Part shown: piece by piece, positions 21,701-30,425 of the stretch
Layout: every line of letters begins with the position of its first letter
Numbering within the stretch: the stretch's first letter is position 1
From: Streptomyces sp. BA2
GTDB lineage: Bacteria; Actinomycetota; Actinomycetes; Streptomycetales; Streptomycetaceae
Assembly: GCF_009769735.1 (NCBI RefSeq)
Contig: NZ_WSRO01000002.1
Location: forward strand, 744,001 to 808,000
Direction: 5' to 3'
Length of the DNA stretch: 64,000 nucleotides
Position numbers and translations under genes: made by a program
Notes under the pieces: generated by a model
What the model saw: the letters and a program-made list of their open reading frames with translations, nothing else
What the model was told of the DNA's origin: nothing
Database searches by the model: none

Positions 21701-23325
21701 CACGCTGCGGCCGACAGGCCGAGCCGGTTGAGGATCGTCGAGAACATGTGCGTCGCCTGCAGGTCGGAGACCTCGCCGGCCGTGCTGCCCGCGGGTACGG
21801 CGATGCCGGTCCTGCGGCAGAAGCTGAGCTGCTTCGCGCTCGCAGGCCTGTTGCGCCACGGCGCCGACCGGGAGGCCAGCCAACGGCTGCCCAGAGCTTT
21901 GGCCTGCCGCTCCATCCACGCCTTCGCGTCCGGCAGCGGCAGCGCGACGTCCTGCTTCGGGCCGACCACGCCGTACTGCGGGTCGAAGCGGCGCATCCAG
22001 TACGTGCGCTCCACCGGGTTACGGATCAAAAAGACGTAGGTGTCGTCGCCGACGGGGATGAACCACACCCCGCAGCCGGTCCTGAGCCACCGGGTGGTGG
22101 AGGAGTGGAACAGGTCGAACTCCTCGACCTGGACACGGGACACGTCCAGGCGGCGCTTCGCGGTCTCCTGCGCCTTTTCTGCGGCCTCACGCAGCGTCTG
22201 CTCCTCGTCGGACACGGTGACGGTGCGGCCGGTCAAGTCGACGATGGATGCCAGTTTGTGGCGGGTGGAGGCGCCCATCACGTCGAGGATCAGCGCGTCC
22301 TTCTTACCGTCGAAGAGACGCAGCGCCCGGCCGGCCATCTGGCAGTACAGGCCCGCGGACTTGGTGGGCCGGGCTATCACTGCACAGGAGGTCCATGGCG
22401 CGTCGAACCCCTCGGTGAGGACCATGCAGTTGCACAAGACTTGGGCGTCGCCACGCCGGTACGCATCGAGTGCGGCGGCCCGATCGTCGCGGCCCATGTC
22501 GCCCCAGACCGCGAGGGCCGGGATGCCCGCGGCCGTGAACTCCTTGGCCATGGACTGGGCGGTGGCCACGGTGGGGGTGAAGACGACGCCTGCCCGGCCT
22601 GCGGCGTGCTCCTGGTAGGCCTTGGCGACGACCGGGCCTGCGTCGGACTCTGCGAGGGCCTGGCCGAGCTGTCCGTCCTGCAGGTCGCCGGCACGGGTTT
22701 TGACCGTGTCCAGGTCGAGGCCTTCGACGATGACGCGTTTGCCGCGGACGTCGCACAGGTAGCCGTCCTCGATCATTTCGAGGATGTCGAGGGTGAATAC
22801 GACGTCCTGCCATACGTCGGCGAGGCCGCCGTCGGCGCGGGTCATGGTGGCGGTGAACCCGGCGGTGGGCAGGCCGCGCCAGGCGCCGAAGTGCTCGAGG
22901 ACGTTCATGTAGCTAGGGGCGGCGGCGTGGTGGCATTCGTCGACGATGATCACGCCGATGTCGTGGATGGCTGTGCGGCGGCGCTCTACGGCGAGGGTCT
23001 GGATGCTGGCGACGATGACGTCGGTGTCGGCGTGTTCGTCGCGTTCGGCCTTGACGATGCCGACGCGCAGGTCGGGGCGCACGGCGCGGATCTTTGCGGC
23101 GGCCTGTTCGAGGAGTTCTTCGCGGTGGGCGATGACCAGGGCGCGACGGCCTCCGAGTTGCGGGAGGAGTTCGCTGATGAGGTTGGCGAAGACGACGGTT
23201 TTGCCTGCGCCGGTGGGGAGGACCACGGCGAGCCGGTTACTGGAGCCCTGCCATCCGGATATCAGGGCCTTGATCGCTTCGGCCTGATAGGGGCGCGGGG
23301 TGAACATCTCGGGCATATCACTCAT
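21700..23325 (-). CDS. SF2 DEAD/DEAH-type DNA helicase
   Basis: 541 residues. Walker A PTGAGKT (37-43), motif II DECH (129-132), SAT-like TATMT, and a C-terminal helicase half with QVLCNCMVLTEGFDAP and ARPTKSAGLYCQMAGRALR (motif VI). The last 150 residues are specific to this family and include an aromatic stretch (YWMRRFDPQYG). The start at 23325 has GAGGTG six bases upstream; a longer frame runs into the repeat region and is rejected. The adjacent origin-like array and primase gene suggest a replicative helicase or origin-opening role. Confidence 0.9.
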   Translation of the reverse strand: MSDMPEMFTPRPYQAEAIKALISGWQGSSNRLAVVLPTGAGKTVVFANLISELLPQLGGRRALVIAHREELLEQAAAKIRAVRPDLRVGIVKAERDEHADTDVIVASIQTLAVERRRTAIHDIGVIIVDECHHAAAPSYMNVLEHFGAWRGLPTAGFTATMTRADGGLADVWQDVVFTLDILEMIEDGYLCDVRGKRVIVEGLDLDTVKTRAGDLQDGQLGQALAESDAGPVVAKAYQEHAAGRAGVVFTPTVATAQSMAKEFTAAGIPALAVWGDMGRDDRAAALDAYRRGDAQVLCNCMVLTEGFDAPWTSCAVIARPTKSAGLYCQMAGRALRLFDGKKDALILDVMGASTRHKLASIVDLTGRTVTVSDEEQTLREAAEKAQETAKRRLDVSRVQVEEFDLFHSSTTRWLRTGCGVWFIPVGDDTYVFLIRNPVERTYWMRRFDPQYGVVGPKQDVALPLPDAKAWMERQAKALGSRWLASRSAPWRNRPASAKQLSFCRRTGIAVPAGSTAGEVSDLQATHMFSTILNRLGLSAAA

Positions 23326-23363
23326 GACGGTCACCTCGGCTCTCGGGGCCCACCTGCGGTTTT

Positions 23364-23676
23364 GCAGGGAGTGCAGGGACCTGCAGGGAGTAGTGCAGGG
23401 ACCTGACCCACCCCCCGAAAACGCTGTGGCCTGGCGTTTTGCAGGGATGCAGGGACCTGCAGGGACTTTTCTCAGGTTCTTCGCTATGAAGGGGCAGAAA
23501 AATAAATGCGATGCACGCTGCAGCGCATGCATGTTGCGCGGTACGTGTTTTATGCGCATGCGCATAAGGGAGGGAGACGAAAGTCCCTGCAAGTCCCTGC
23601 GTCCCTGCAAACGTGCAGGTCAACGGCCGTGCAGGGACCTGGAGAGAGGTCCCTGCAGGTCCCTGCAGGTCCCTGC
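23364..23676. other. Candidate replication origin: two mostly opposed iteron blocks around an AT-richer palindromic core
   Basis: GCAGGGA occurs seven times in one orientation at 23364, 23373, 23383, 23395, 23441, 23449 and 23459. Its reverse TCCCTGC occurs six times at 23584, 23594, 23602, 23650, 23660 and 23670, with one more forward copy at 23631. Several copies are exactly 10 bp apart. Between the blocks are AT-richer DNA (about 23466-23510), a GCTGCAGC palindrome near 23517 and a perfect 18-bp palindrome TTATGCGCATGCGCATAA (23550-23567). The region separates the primase/polymerase and helicase genes. This fits an iteron-type origin; the initiator and true origin are not proven. Confidence 0.8.
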
Positions 23677-23697
23677 AAAACGCGACGTCGCGGATCC

Positions 23698-26403
23698 TCA
23701 CGCGGCACCCCCCAGGGTTCCGAACCCCTGGTGGGCCTCGACGCGCCACAGGTTCTGGCACTTGTGGGCGTCCCAGACCTTCACGGGCTTGAAGCTGCCG
23801 AGCTCCGGCGCCTTGAAGTACCGCCCGTCGCGGCTCTTGAGCCAGGCGCCCAGCCCCTGGGCGGTGGGGAGTTCACCGTTGCGCAGCCGGGGCATCTGGT
23901 CGGCGACGCGGGTCAGGAGCATGCCGGTGGGCACGGGGTCCTCGCCGAGCTCGCGGTGCCAGGCGGCGAGGAAGGCCGCCCACTCCTGCTCTTCGTCGTC
24001 CTGGTCGCCGCCGTCCTTGGACAGCCAGCCGGGTACGTCGAGGTAGGAGAGCAGGCCGGCCATCATGCTGGCCCATTCCGAGTAGTCGCCCTTGCGGACA
24101 CGGACGGGTGTGGCGCCTGCTGTGAGCCAGGCCCGGACCATGGTGACCAGGGCGGCGACGACGGTGGAGGCGTTGGTGCGCAGCCAGGGGCGCAGGTCGC
24201 CGACGGTGTAGCCGTCGCGCTGGTCTGGGTCGGGGCAGTTGGGGTCCAGTCGGATCCAGATGGCGCGGCGTCCGTTGTCGCCGCCGGTGCGCAGCCCGTT
24301 CCCAGTGATGATCCACAACCGGTCGTTGGGCATGGTGACCGATGCGGTGGAGCCCAGGACGCGGTCGCCCCAGTGTTCGGCGGTCAGCAGGCTGCTCAGG
24401 ATGGGGGACTTGATGATGTGCCCGTTGGGCAGGTTGTCGAGGACGACGACGGGCTGCCCGGTGGTGTAGAGCTGCGTGGTGATGGATTTGCGCAGTTCGG
24501 CGTCGTTCTCCGGCCAGGCGGTTTCCGAGATGCCGTAGCAGGCTTTGAAGACGTCTTTGAGGAGGGATTTGCCGCTGCCGGGTGCGGTGGCGGTGATGAC
24601 GAACATCGGTGTGGGGCCGTGGAAGTAGGGGCGCAGCACGGGGGTCAGCAGCGCGCCGAGGTAGTGGGCGCGGTCGCAGTCGTCGACGAAGGGGAAGTCG
24701 GCGAGCATCTGCCCGAGGACGATGTCCTTGGCGCGCTGTACGGACTCGGCGGAGACTTGCGGGGCCAGCCGCCGCAGCGGGGTGCGCGGGTGCATGTACA
24801 GGCCGGTGGGCTTGTCGTAGCCGGGGGCCTGGATGAGGGTGCCGTCGGGGCGGACGACGGGGGCGGTGACGATGCCGCGCAGTGTCATCAGCGGCCAGTC
24901 GCGGCGGCCGAGGACGGTGCTGCACGTTTTGGGCATGAACAGTTCGCGGACTTCGCGGGTGCCCTCGGTGAGCGGGTCGCGGACGACTTGGAAGGTGGTG
25001 ACGTGGTCGCCGAGGTAGGCGCGCAGGTTGTCGGTTCCCAGCTGGCGGATGAGCGGGTTGCCCTGGTCGTCCTGGTAGACCCAGCAGGGGCCGGTGGAGC
25101 GCTTGTACAGGTCGGGAAGCTGGCCGCTGGCCATGACGGCGAGGAGGCCGTCGATAGCGTCGGCTTCGTTGGTGATGTCCAGTTCGGGCGTGCCGCGGAC
25201 GAGCCTGAGGTCGGGGGCGCCGTCAGTGTCCTGCTCGTCGGCGGCGGGGGCGGTGTCGGGGTCGAGTGCTGAGGATCCGTCGGTGAACGGTGCCGCCTGG
25301 CGGGGCACGGAGGTCAGGCGCTGGCGCGGGGGCTCGGAGCCGTAGCCCTTGCTGCGCAGGTCGGCGGCGGCCCGCCTGAAGGCGTCGGCGTTGGTGGCGC
25401 CCTGGGTGAGCAGGGTGTAGGCGGCGAACTTGTCGTAAGGGGTTTCGGCGTCGAATGCGGTGGAGGTGGAGAAGACGTACAGGCGGTCACGGTCGGCGGC
25501 GTGCCCGGTGGTTGCAGAGATCCCGCGGGGCTTGCCTTTGCGCCGCCAGTAGGTGGTCTGGCCGCGGGTGAAGAGCGGCTCAAAGTCCTCGCCGATGATC
25601 TCGGACCAGTCGGCTTTGTTCTCGAAGTCGTCGCCGGGCCGCACGTGTCCGGCGGGCAGTTCCCGCTTGGGGCGGGGGGCGGTCTTGGCGCGTTCTTCGG
25701 CGGGCATCGCGTCGTGTGCCTGGCACAGGGCGTACAGGGCGTCGAGGTCGTCGGGGGTGACGACGGCCATCGTCGCGGGCCCGCCGGCGAGCCGCCGGTA
25801 GGGCTTGCCGCTGGGGTGGGTGGTGCCGTGGGAGGGGGCGATGACGACGAAGCCGCCTTCGCCGCGGGTTTCGATGAGAACCCGCACGATTTTGGTGTTG
25901 GGGCGTTCGATGAGGCGCTGGCGCTCTTCGGGCGTGTATTCGTCGGTGCGGGCCAGGCGGCGGGCGAGCTTGGTGTTGCCTGCGGCGGGCCTGCCGTCGA
26001 CGACGACTTTGTAGTGGACGCCGCCGGACGGCGACTGGTCGGCCCAGCCGGTGGTGACGGCTTCCAACAGGTCGCCGAGCCCGCTGTTGTGGGCGAGTTC
26101 GGTGACCTCGTCGAGGATGCCCTCTTGGACGGCGAGGCCTTCGAACTCGATGAGTTCGATGTTGCCGGAGACGGCGCCGGTGACGATGCCGATCCCAGTG
26201 CGCTGTCCGTCTGCGAACCACTGGTCGTGTTCTTGCGGTGTGGAGCGCCGGATTTTGTAGGGGGTCCAGGTGCGGACGTCGGGGGCTTTGGTTCCGTCGC
26301 CTTTGACGGGCAGCACGCAGAGGCCGGCGTTGTGGAGTTCTTCGGCAGTGGCCCGGAGGTTGGGGCTGTTGCCGTCGGCGTCCTGCCTCGATTCGGTGTT
26401 CAC
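23698..26403 (-). CDS. Bifunctional primase/polymerase with C-terminal ATPase domain
   Basis: 901 residues, GTG start. The N-terminus is an archaeo-eukaryotic primase fold: GLCVLPVKGDGTKAP (27-41), GIGIVTGAVSGNIELIEFEG (70-89) and SPSGGVHYKV (124-133). Where typical members have hhDhD, this one has Glu86-Phe-Glu88. The C-terminal third has Walker A APGSGKS (about 607-613) and Walker B VVVLDN (about 648-653), so it likely acts as a helicase-primase. Such proteins initiate replication in AICEs and actinophages. Its 3' end abuts the iteron array. Confidence 0.85.
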   Translation of the reverse strand: MNTESRQDADGNSPNLRATAEELHNAGLCVLPVKGDGTKAPDVRTWTPYKIRRSTPQEHDQWFADGQRTGIGIVTGAVSGNIELIEFEGLAVQEGILDEVTELAHNSGLGDLLEAVTTGWADQSPSGGVHYKVVVDGRPAAGNTKLARRLARTDEYTPEERQRLIERPNTKIVRVLIETRGEGGFVVIAPSHGTTHPSGKPYRRLAGGPATMAVVTPDDLDALYALCQAHDAMPAEERAKTAPRPKRELPAGHVRPGDDFENKADWSEIIGEDFEPLFTRGQTTYWRRKGKPRGISATTGHAADRDRLYVFSTSTAFDAETPYDKFAAYTLLTQGATNADAFRRAAADLRSKGYGSEPPRQRLTSVPRQAAPFTDGSSALDPDTAPAADEQDTDGAPDLRLVRGTPELDITNEADAIDGLLAVMASGQLPDLYKRSTGPCWVYQDDQGNPLIRQLGTDNLRAYLGDHVTTFQVVRDPLTEGTREVRELFMPKTCSTVLGRRDWPLMTLRGIVTAPVVRPDGTLIQAPGYDKPTGLYMHPRTPLRRLAPQVSAESVQRAKDIVLGQMLADFPFVDDCDRAHYLGALLTPVLRPYFHGPTPMFVITATAPGSGKSLLKDVFKACYGISETAWPENDAELRKSITTQLYTTGQPVVVLDNLPNGHIIKSPILSSLLTAEHWGDRVLGSTASVTMPNDRLWIITGNGLRTGGDNGRRAIWIRLDPNCPDPDQRDGYTVGDLRPWLRTNASTVVAALVTMVRAWLTAGATPVRVRKGDYSEWASMMAGLLSYLDVPGWLSKDGGDQDDEEQEWAAFLAAWHRELGEDPVPTGMLLTRVADQMPRLRNGELPTAQGLGAWLKSRDGRYFKAPELGSFKPVKVWDAHKCQNLWRVEAHQGFGTLGGAA

Positions 26404-26486
26404 ACGCGGGGCTCGTTTCTGCTGGTGCTGGTGGCGGTCTGCGAGTGCGGCGCGGTGTCAGGGCGAAGCGCGTCGGCGGCGGGTTG

Positions 26487-28202
26487 TCACGCGGCAGTGG
26501 CGAGGTCGGGGCCGCGGTCCCAGTGGCTGTGGAGGGCGGCGCGTAGCCGCTCCCCGATCCACGTGCCGACCTGCGGGCTGACGGCGTTTCCGAATCCGTC
26601 GACTTGGTCGCGGGCGGTGCCCCAGACGGTGAAGGTGCCGTTGTAGTCGCGGAAGTCGACGTCGAAGCCGCAGCCTCGGCCGATCTCGTGGGCGGCCATC
26701 ATTCGGTAGAAGCACTCTTCGAACGGGATCTGCGACAGTGCGGGGCCCCAGTTGGCGGTGAGGAGTGCCGTCGTGTCGCGGGAGGTGAGCGTGCCGAGCG
26801 GATCGGTCGCGGGGTGGGCGGCGGTCTCGGTGCCCGTGGGACCGTTCTGCTTGAACCAGCCGGCCGCGGTGAGCAGTCCAGGAATCTGTTCCGAGGTGAA
26901 GGTCGACATCGGTTCCGCGTGCACGGCGGGCACGGTGTGCTTGCGGTACGGGATGACTCCGGAAGAGACGACGGCGAGAGTCTCGGAGCCGACCTGGGTG
27001 GGGAGCGGTTCGCTGGCGCCGCGCGGTGCGCCTTGGTAGTTGTCGACGGCGAGCGCGAGCGCCGGCTCGTCCCACAGCCCCTGGCCCGTCGACAGCAGCG
27101 CGACCTCTTGCTGGCTGGTCTGCGTCGCCATCGGTTGTAGCAGCAGCCGTTCCGAGCCGTGGACGCCCTTGGCGGGCATGAGGATCGCGGGGAAGTCGGC
27201 GAACTTCCGGCGGCAGCGTTCGATGCGGGCGGTTGTCGATGCGGCGAAGGGCCCGCGGTGGCCGTCCTTGAAGATTTTGGTGGGTCGGTCGCCGATGCGG
27301 GTGCCGAGATCAGTGAGGTCGAGCGCGGTGATCGACGGCGCCATCGGGGGAACGACGAGTGTGCGGCACGACGGGCACCGGTACTCGTACTGTTCGCCGT
27401 AGGCGACTTTCCCGGTGGGTGGGATCCCGGTGCGCCACGTCCACACCGCCTCTACGTCCTTGTCGCAGCGGTGGCAGCGGGATACGGGCCGGTGCTCGAG
27501 GTCCGGCATCGGCAGGGACTTGTGGACGAACGCCCAGTAGCCGCGGTTCCGGGACTGCGGGACGTCGAAGAACTGGCTGTTGAGGAACAGCACCTGGTGG
27601 TTGTAGTTGAGCAGGTCGAACTGCTTGAGCCACCACCGGTAGGTGCTGCCGTCGCCGATCTTCTTGCTGCCTGGGTGGAGCGGGCCCCACGACTGGAGCT
27701 CGGTGGTGCATTCGACGAGGACCATGCGCGGCCGGTGCTGGGCGGCGTAGTGCAGGACGCAGTTCGCTGTGGCGCGGTCCCGTTCGGAGCGGGTGACGCG
27801 CTCCTCGTAGTCCGGGTCGTCCATCCCGAACAGGGTCAGGCCCTGCGCGTAGGCCTTGAGCGTGTTGGCCTGGGAGTGGTTGACGCAGCTGACGCCGGCG
27901 ACGAGCAGGTCGGCTGCGGGGAGGTCGCGGACCGAGTGGTAGTCGGACGATTCCGGGTCGACGAGGTCGGCGATCCAGTGTTCGGCCTCGGGGTGGTTGG
28001 CCTCGTGGACTTCGACTTTGTACTCGTTGTGGTTCGCCGCCATGATCGTGGTGAATCCGGCCCGCTTGATGCCCTCGGTGAGGCCGCCGAAGCCTGAGAA
28101 CAGGTCCACGGCGATGTACTCGTCATGGCGGAAGCGGCGGCGCCTGGTTGCCGGACGGTGCGCGGCGACACGGGCCTTCTGCTTCTTGGGCGCACTGGGC
28201 AT
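26487..28202 (-). CDS. C5-cytosine DNA methyltransferase with variant catalytic motifs
   Basis: 571 residues. Motif I AVDLFSGFGGLTEGI (31-45), motif VIII-like QSRNR (216-220) and a C-terminal GNAVSPQVG (motif X) are clear. The usual PCQ of motif IV is VSCVNHS (Cys106) and the ENV of motif VI is ECT (164-166). Zinc-knuckle pairs (CHRC at 243-246, CPSC at 276-279) lie in the middle. It may protect the element from host restriction or make a modified base. ATG at 28202 overlaps the stop of the WhiB-like gene. Confidence 0.85.
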   Translation of the reverse strand: MPSAPKKQKARVAAHRPATRRRRFRHDEYIAVDLFSGFGGLTEGIKRAGFTTIMAANHNEYKVEVHEANHPEAEHWIADLVDPESSDYHSVRDLPAADLLVAGVSCVNHSQANTLKAYAQGLTLFGMDDPDYEERVTRSERDRATANCVLHYAAQHRPRMVLVECTTELQSWGPLHPGSKKIGDGSTYRWWLKQFDLLNYNHQVLFLNSQFFDVPQSRNRGYWAFVHKSLPMPDLEHRPVSRCHRCDKDVEAVWTWRTGIPPTGKVAYGEQYEYRCPSCRTLVVPPMAPSITALDLTDLGTRIGDRPTKIFKDGHRGPFAASTTARIERCRRKFADFPAILMPAKGVHGSERLLLQPMATQTSQQEVALLSTGQGLWDEPALALAVDNYQGAPRGASEPLPTQVGSETLAVVSSGVIPYRKHTVPAVHAEPMSTFTSEQIPGLLTAAGWFKQNGPTGTETAAHPATDPLGTLTSRDTTALLTANWGPALSQIPFEECFYRMMAAHEIGRGCGFDVDFRDYNGTFTVWGTARDQVDGFGNAVSPQVGTWIGERLRAALHSHWDRGPDLATAA

Positions 28203-28450
28203 CAGGCGGCCTCCTTCTGGGTCTTGGAACGGCGGACGCGGGTTTGTGGTGTGAGTCCGCCCCAGGCGCCGTGGCGAAGGTGGACGTGGACGTCGCCCTC
28301 GAACTCCGCGGCGGTCTGTACGCAGGCGTCACGCACGGGGCAGCGGTCGCAGATCTTCTTGGCGAGCTGGTATCCGGCGCCGGCTTCGGGGAAGAACAGG
28401 TCAGCTCCGACCTGGGCGCATAGGGCGTCGTCCATCCAGGCGTGGTTCAT
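28202..28450 (-). CDS. WhiB-like iron-sulfur regulator
   Basis: 82 residues. Four conserved cysteines (Cys11, Cys34, Cys37, Cys43 in CDRCPVRDAC) bind a 4Fe-4S cluster, and GAWGG (61-65) is the signature turn, followed by a basic C-terminus (RVRRSKTQK). Wbl proteins partner with sigma factors and are actinobacteria-specific; mobile-element copies may rewire host expression. Coupled to neighbours by ATGA-type overlaps. Confidence 0.9.
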   Translation of the reverse strand: MNHAWMDDALCAQVGADLFFPEAGAGYQLAKKICDRCPVRDACVQTAAEFEGDVHVHLRHGAWGGLTPQTRVRRSKTQKEAA

Positions 28451-29298
28451 GCGGCCACCGCCTCGGGTCGCTCGCGGAATGCGCGGTACAGGTGTTCGCT
28501 GGTGATGCCGAGACGGTGGGCGGCCTGCTTGGCGCTGTAGTTCTGCTCGCTGATGAGCCATCGGGCGTCTTCGGCGATCGCGGTATACCGGTCTACGTCG
28601 TCGCCGAGGTCGGGTGTGGCGGCAGGGCTGTCGATGTAGTCGTCGTCCCATGCCCCCGGCGGGGGCCAGCCGTTGGCGGTGGCGCGCTCCTTGGCCTCGG
28701 CGGCGAAGCGGGGACTGATGCCTCGGGTGACCGGGTCGACGTTCCACAGTCGGTCGTACAGTGCGGCGACGCGGCGAGCGGTGTCGGCGGCCACGACCTC
28801 TTGGCGGACGTGGTCCCAGATGAGGCGGTGGTGCTTGATGCCCATTTCTGTGCCGAGCCGCTTCTGCGGCCATCCGTTGGCGATGAGGGCCTGGAGTCGC
28901 CGTCGGGTGCCTGTGCCGTCGACGCGCGCCATGGGCGCGAGCTGCTCAAAGGAGGGCTTGACGGCCAGGATCTTGTCGGCGGTGGTGGTACGAACCCGTT
29001 TTGTGCGGGCGCCCCCTTCGTAGGGCGATCCGTACAGGATGCGTGAGACGCCGCCGTGGGAGACCCCGGAGAGCCGGCTGACGCGCTGCCATCCGATGCC
29101 GTAGCTCATGAGCATGCGGATGTGCTGGCGGACGGGCTCGGCGTCGGTGAAGGGCTGCCAGCGGGAGTAGGCGACGAGCCTGTTGCGGGTGCGGTCGTAC
29201 TCGGCGCTACGGGCCAGGCAGTCGGGAAGGCGGCACTTGTAGTGCTTAACGCAGACAAGTGTGTTGTGGTGGGGGGCTTCGCGGACGGCGGTGGTCAC
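28447..29298 (-). CDS. HTH-rich hypothetical protein, 283 residues
   Basis: GTG at 29298 after GAAGGAGGAGTC. N-terminus has a Cys cluster (CVKHYKCRLPDCLA). Two or three helix-turn-helix stretches are visible: YGIGWQRVSRLSGVSHGGV, then ANGWPQKRLGTEMGI and the C-terminal YSAKQAAHRLGITSEHLYRA. It is most likely a DNA-binding protein, but the family is not one I can name. Confidence 0.7.
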   Translation of the reverse strand: MTTAVREAPHHNTLVCVKHYKCRLPDCLARSAEYDRTRNRLVAYSRWQPFTDAEPVRQHIRMLMSYGIGWQRVSRLSGVSHGGVSRILYGSPYEGGARTKRVRTTTADKILAVKPSFEQLAPMARVDGTGTRRRLQALIANGWPQKRLGTEMGIKHHRLIWDHVRQEVVAADTARRVAALYDRLWNVDPVTRGISPRFAAEAKERATANGWPPPGAWDDDYIDSPAATPDLGDDVDRYTAIAEDARWLISEQNYSAKQAAHRLGITSEHLYRAFRERPEAVAA

Positions 29299-29510
29299 GA
29301 CTCCTCCTTCCGGGGCTGCTGGATGTCGGCGATGGTCTGGCGGGCGCGGGTGAAGTCGGCGCCGATGCGGTCGAAAACCCGTCGGCCGATCTCGATGACG
29401 ACCCAGGCGGCGAAGGCGACGAGCACGATCAGGGCGGCGTACCAGCCGCGCACGGCCCACGTCATGGCGGTGGTGTAGGTGTCGATCAGGGCGAAGGCGT
29501 CGGCTTTCAC
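29295..29510 (-). CDS. 71-residue single-span membrane protein
   Basis: GTG start. N-terminal helix, then a hydrophobic segment GWYAALIVLVAFAAWVVIEIG (about 22-42; quoted in part) and a charged cytosolic tail (FTRARQTIADIQQPRKEES). No family recognised. Overlaps both neighbours by 4 bp. Confidence 0.6.
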   Translation of the reverse strand: MKADAFALIDTYTTAMTWAVRGWYAALIVLVAFAAWVVIEIGRRVFDRIGADFTRARQTIADIQQPRKEES

Positions 29511-29599
29511 GTCTGCCTCCCGTGGCGCTTCCAGGCCCAGCGGACGGTTTCGATGGCGGCGGCGAGAGTGACGGCCGCGGGGTAGATCCAGGCGGTCAC
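29507..29599 (-). CDS. 30-residue membrane peptide
   Basis: GTG start at 29599, stop overlapping the next gene. WIYPAAVTLAAAIETVRWAW is mostly hydrophobic, with a basic end KRHGRQT. GTGA overlaps on both sides are the main support; the size leaves real doubt. Confidence 0.45.
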   Translation of the reverse strand: MTAWIYPAAVTLAAAIETVRWAWKRHGRQT

Positions 29600-30072
29600 G
29601 GCGTCACCTCGTAGACCTTGATCCCCGCGGCTTCGGCGAGCTTCATGCAGCCGCGCGTCCCGTAGTTGGGCTGGCCGGGCTCCGGGAATGCGACCATCCA
29701 CTCGGGCTTCGGCTGCTTGGCGACCATCTCTGCGTTGCGTCGGGGCCCGGCGCCGGGGCAGTAGTCGTTGAGCTGGCCGGGGTGGGCGCTATCGCCGGGC
29801 TTCTTGGTCCGCCGGTGGCCGGGTGGGCAGTTGGCGGCGCAGTGGTCCCAGTCGGCGGGCATCGGGTCTTCGGTGACGCCGAGCCATTCGCCGCAGTCGC
29901 GGATCCAGTCGGAGGCGGCCTGGTCGGCGGACTTCTCGCCGGGGCAGGCGCCGTGTCGGATGACGACGGGGCCTTCGGCGATGTTGAGGGCGGTGTCTGC
30001 GATGGTTCCGGCGACGACGCCGGGCTCGGTCAGCTCACGGCCGCCGGCGAGGAGGATGACGGTGGTCTTCAT
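29596..30072 (-). CDS. SLOG-superfamily protein (YspA/DUF2493-like)
   Basis: 158 residues. ILLAGGRELTEPG near the N-terminus and VVIRHGACPGEKSADQAASD in the middle fit the SLOG fold, where a glycine-rich loop binds a nucleotide or derivative; the C-terminal GPRRNAEMVAKQ also matches. An internal insertion carries two cysteines. YspA proteins are common in phages and elements; SLOG members are also used as nucleotide sensors in defence. No partner effector visible here. Confidence 0.75.
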   Translation of the reverse strand: MKTTVILLAGGRELTEPGVVAGTIADTALNIAEGPVVIRHGACPGEKSADQAASDWIRDCGEWLGVTEDPMPADWDHCAANCPPGHRRTKKPGDSAHPGQLNDYCPGAGPRRNAEMVAKQPKPEWMVAFPEPGQPNYGTRGCMKLAEAAGIKVYEVTP

Positions 30073-30425
30073 GCCGCCCTCCGCTCGCTGCTGTCCGTGA
30101 TGGCGGCGAGGCGTTCGGCCGACAGCACATAGACCTTGATCGGCTTGCCGTGGGTGGACTCGGCGGTCGACGGTTCCTCGCCGACGATGACCAACTGGCG
30201 GGGGTGGCGGCGGCGGACCAGCGAGTGGAAGAGCAGGCCGGCCGCGCCGTGGCCGAGCTCGGGGAGTACGGCGCGCACGTCGTTCATGGAGAAGGGGCGT
30301 CCGTCGCCGCCGATCGCGTCGATGGCCTGGTTGAGGAGTGCGGTGTCCCAGTCGGTGACGGTGGCGTACAGGGCGGCGAGGGTGGCGTTGGCCTGCTCGC
30401 GGGCCTCGTCAGGGGTGATGGTCAT
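30069..30425 (-). CDS. 118-residue hypothetical protein
   Basis: ATG at 30425 (AAAAGGAAGGCACGTC leader). Helical N-terminus (TPDEAREQANATLAALYAT, DTALLNQAIDAIGG), then a winged-helix-like stretch FSMNDVRAVLPELGHGAAG and RRRHPRQLVIVGEEPST. Possibly a DNA-binding protein. No family recognised. Confidence 0.6.
   Translation of the reverse strand: MTITPDEAREQANATLAALYATVTDWDTALLNQAIDAIGGDGRPFSMNDVRAVLPELGHGAAGLLFHSLVRRRHPRQLVIVGEEPSTAESTHGKPIKVYVLSAERLAAITDSSERRAA

Noticed and set aside
21643..23406. Rightward 587-residue frame over the helicase
   Set aside because: Antisense of the helicase gene with no domain; Gly/Val-rich composition typical of GC-rich shadows.
23506..25272. Long rightward frame opposite the primase/polymerase gene
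   Set aside because: Its start falls in the iteron array and the product shows low-complexity repeats such as SLQVPA caused by the iterons; the real gene is on the other strand.
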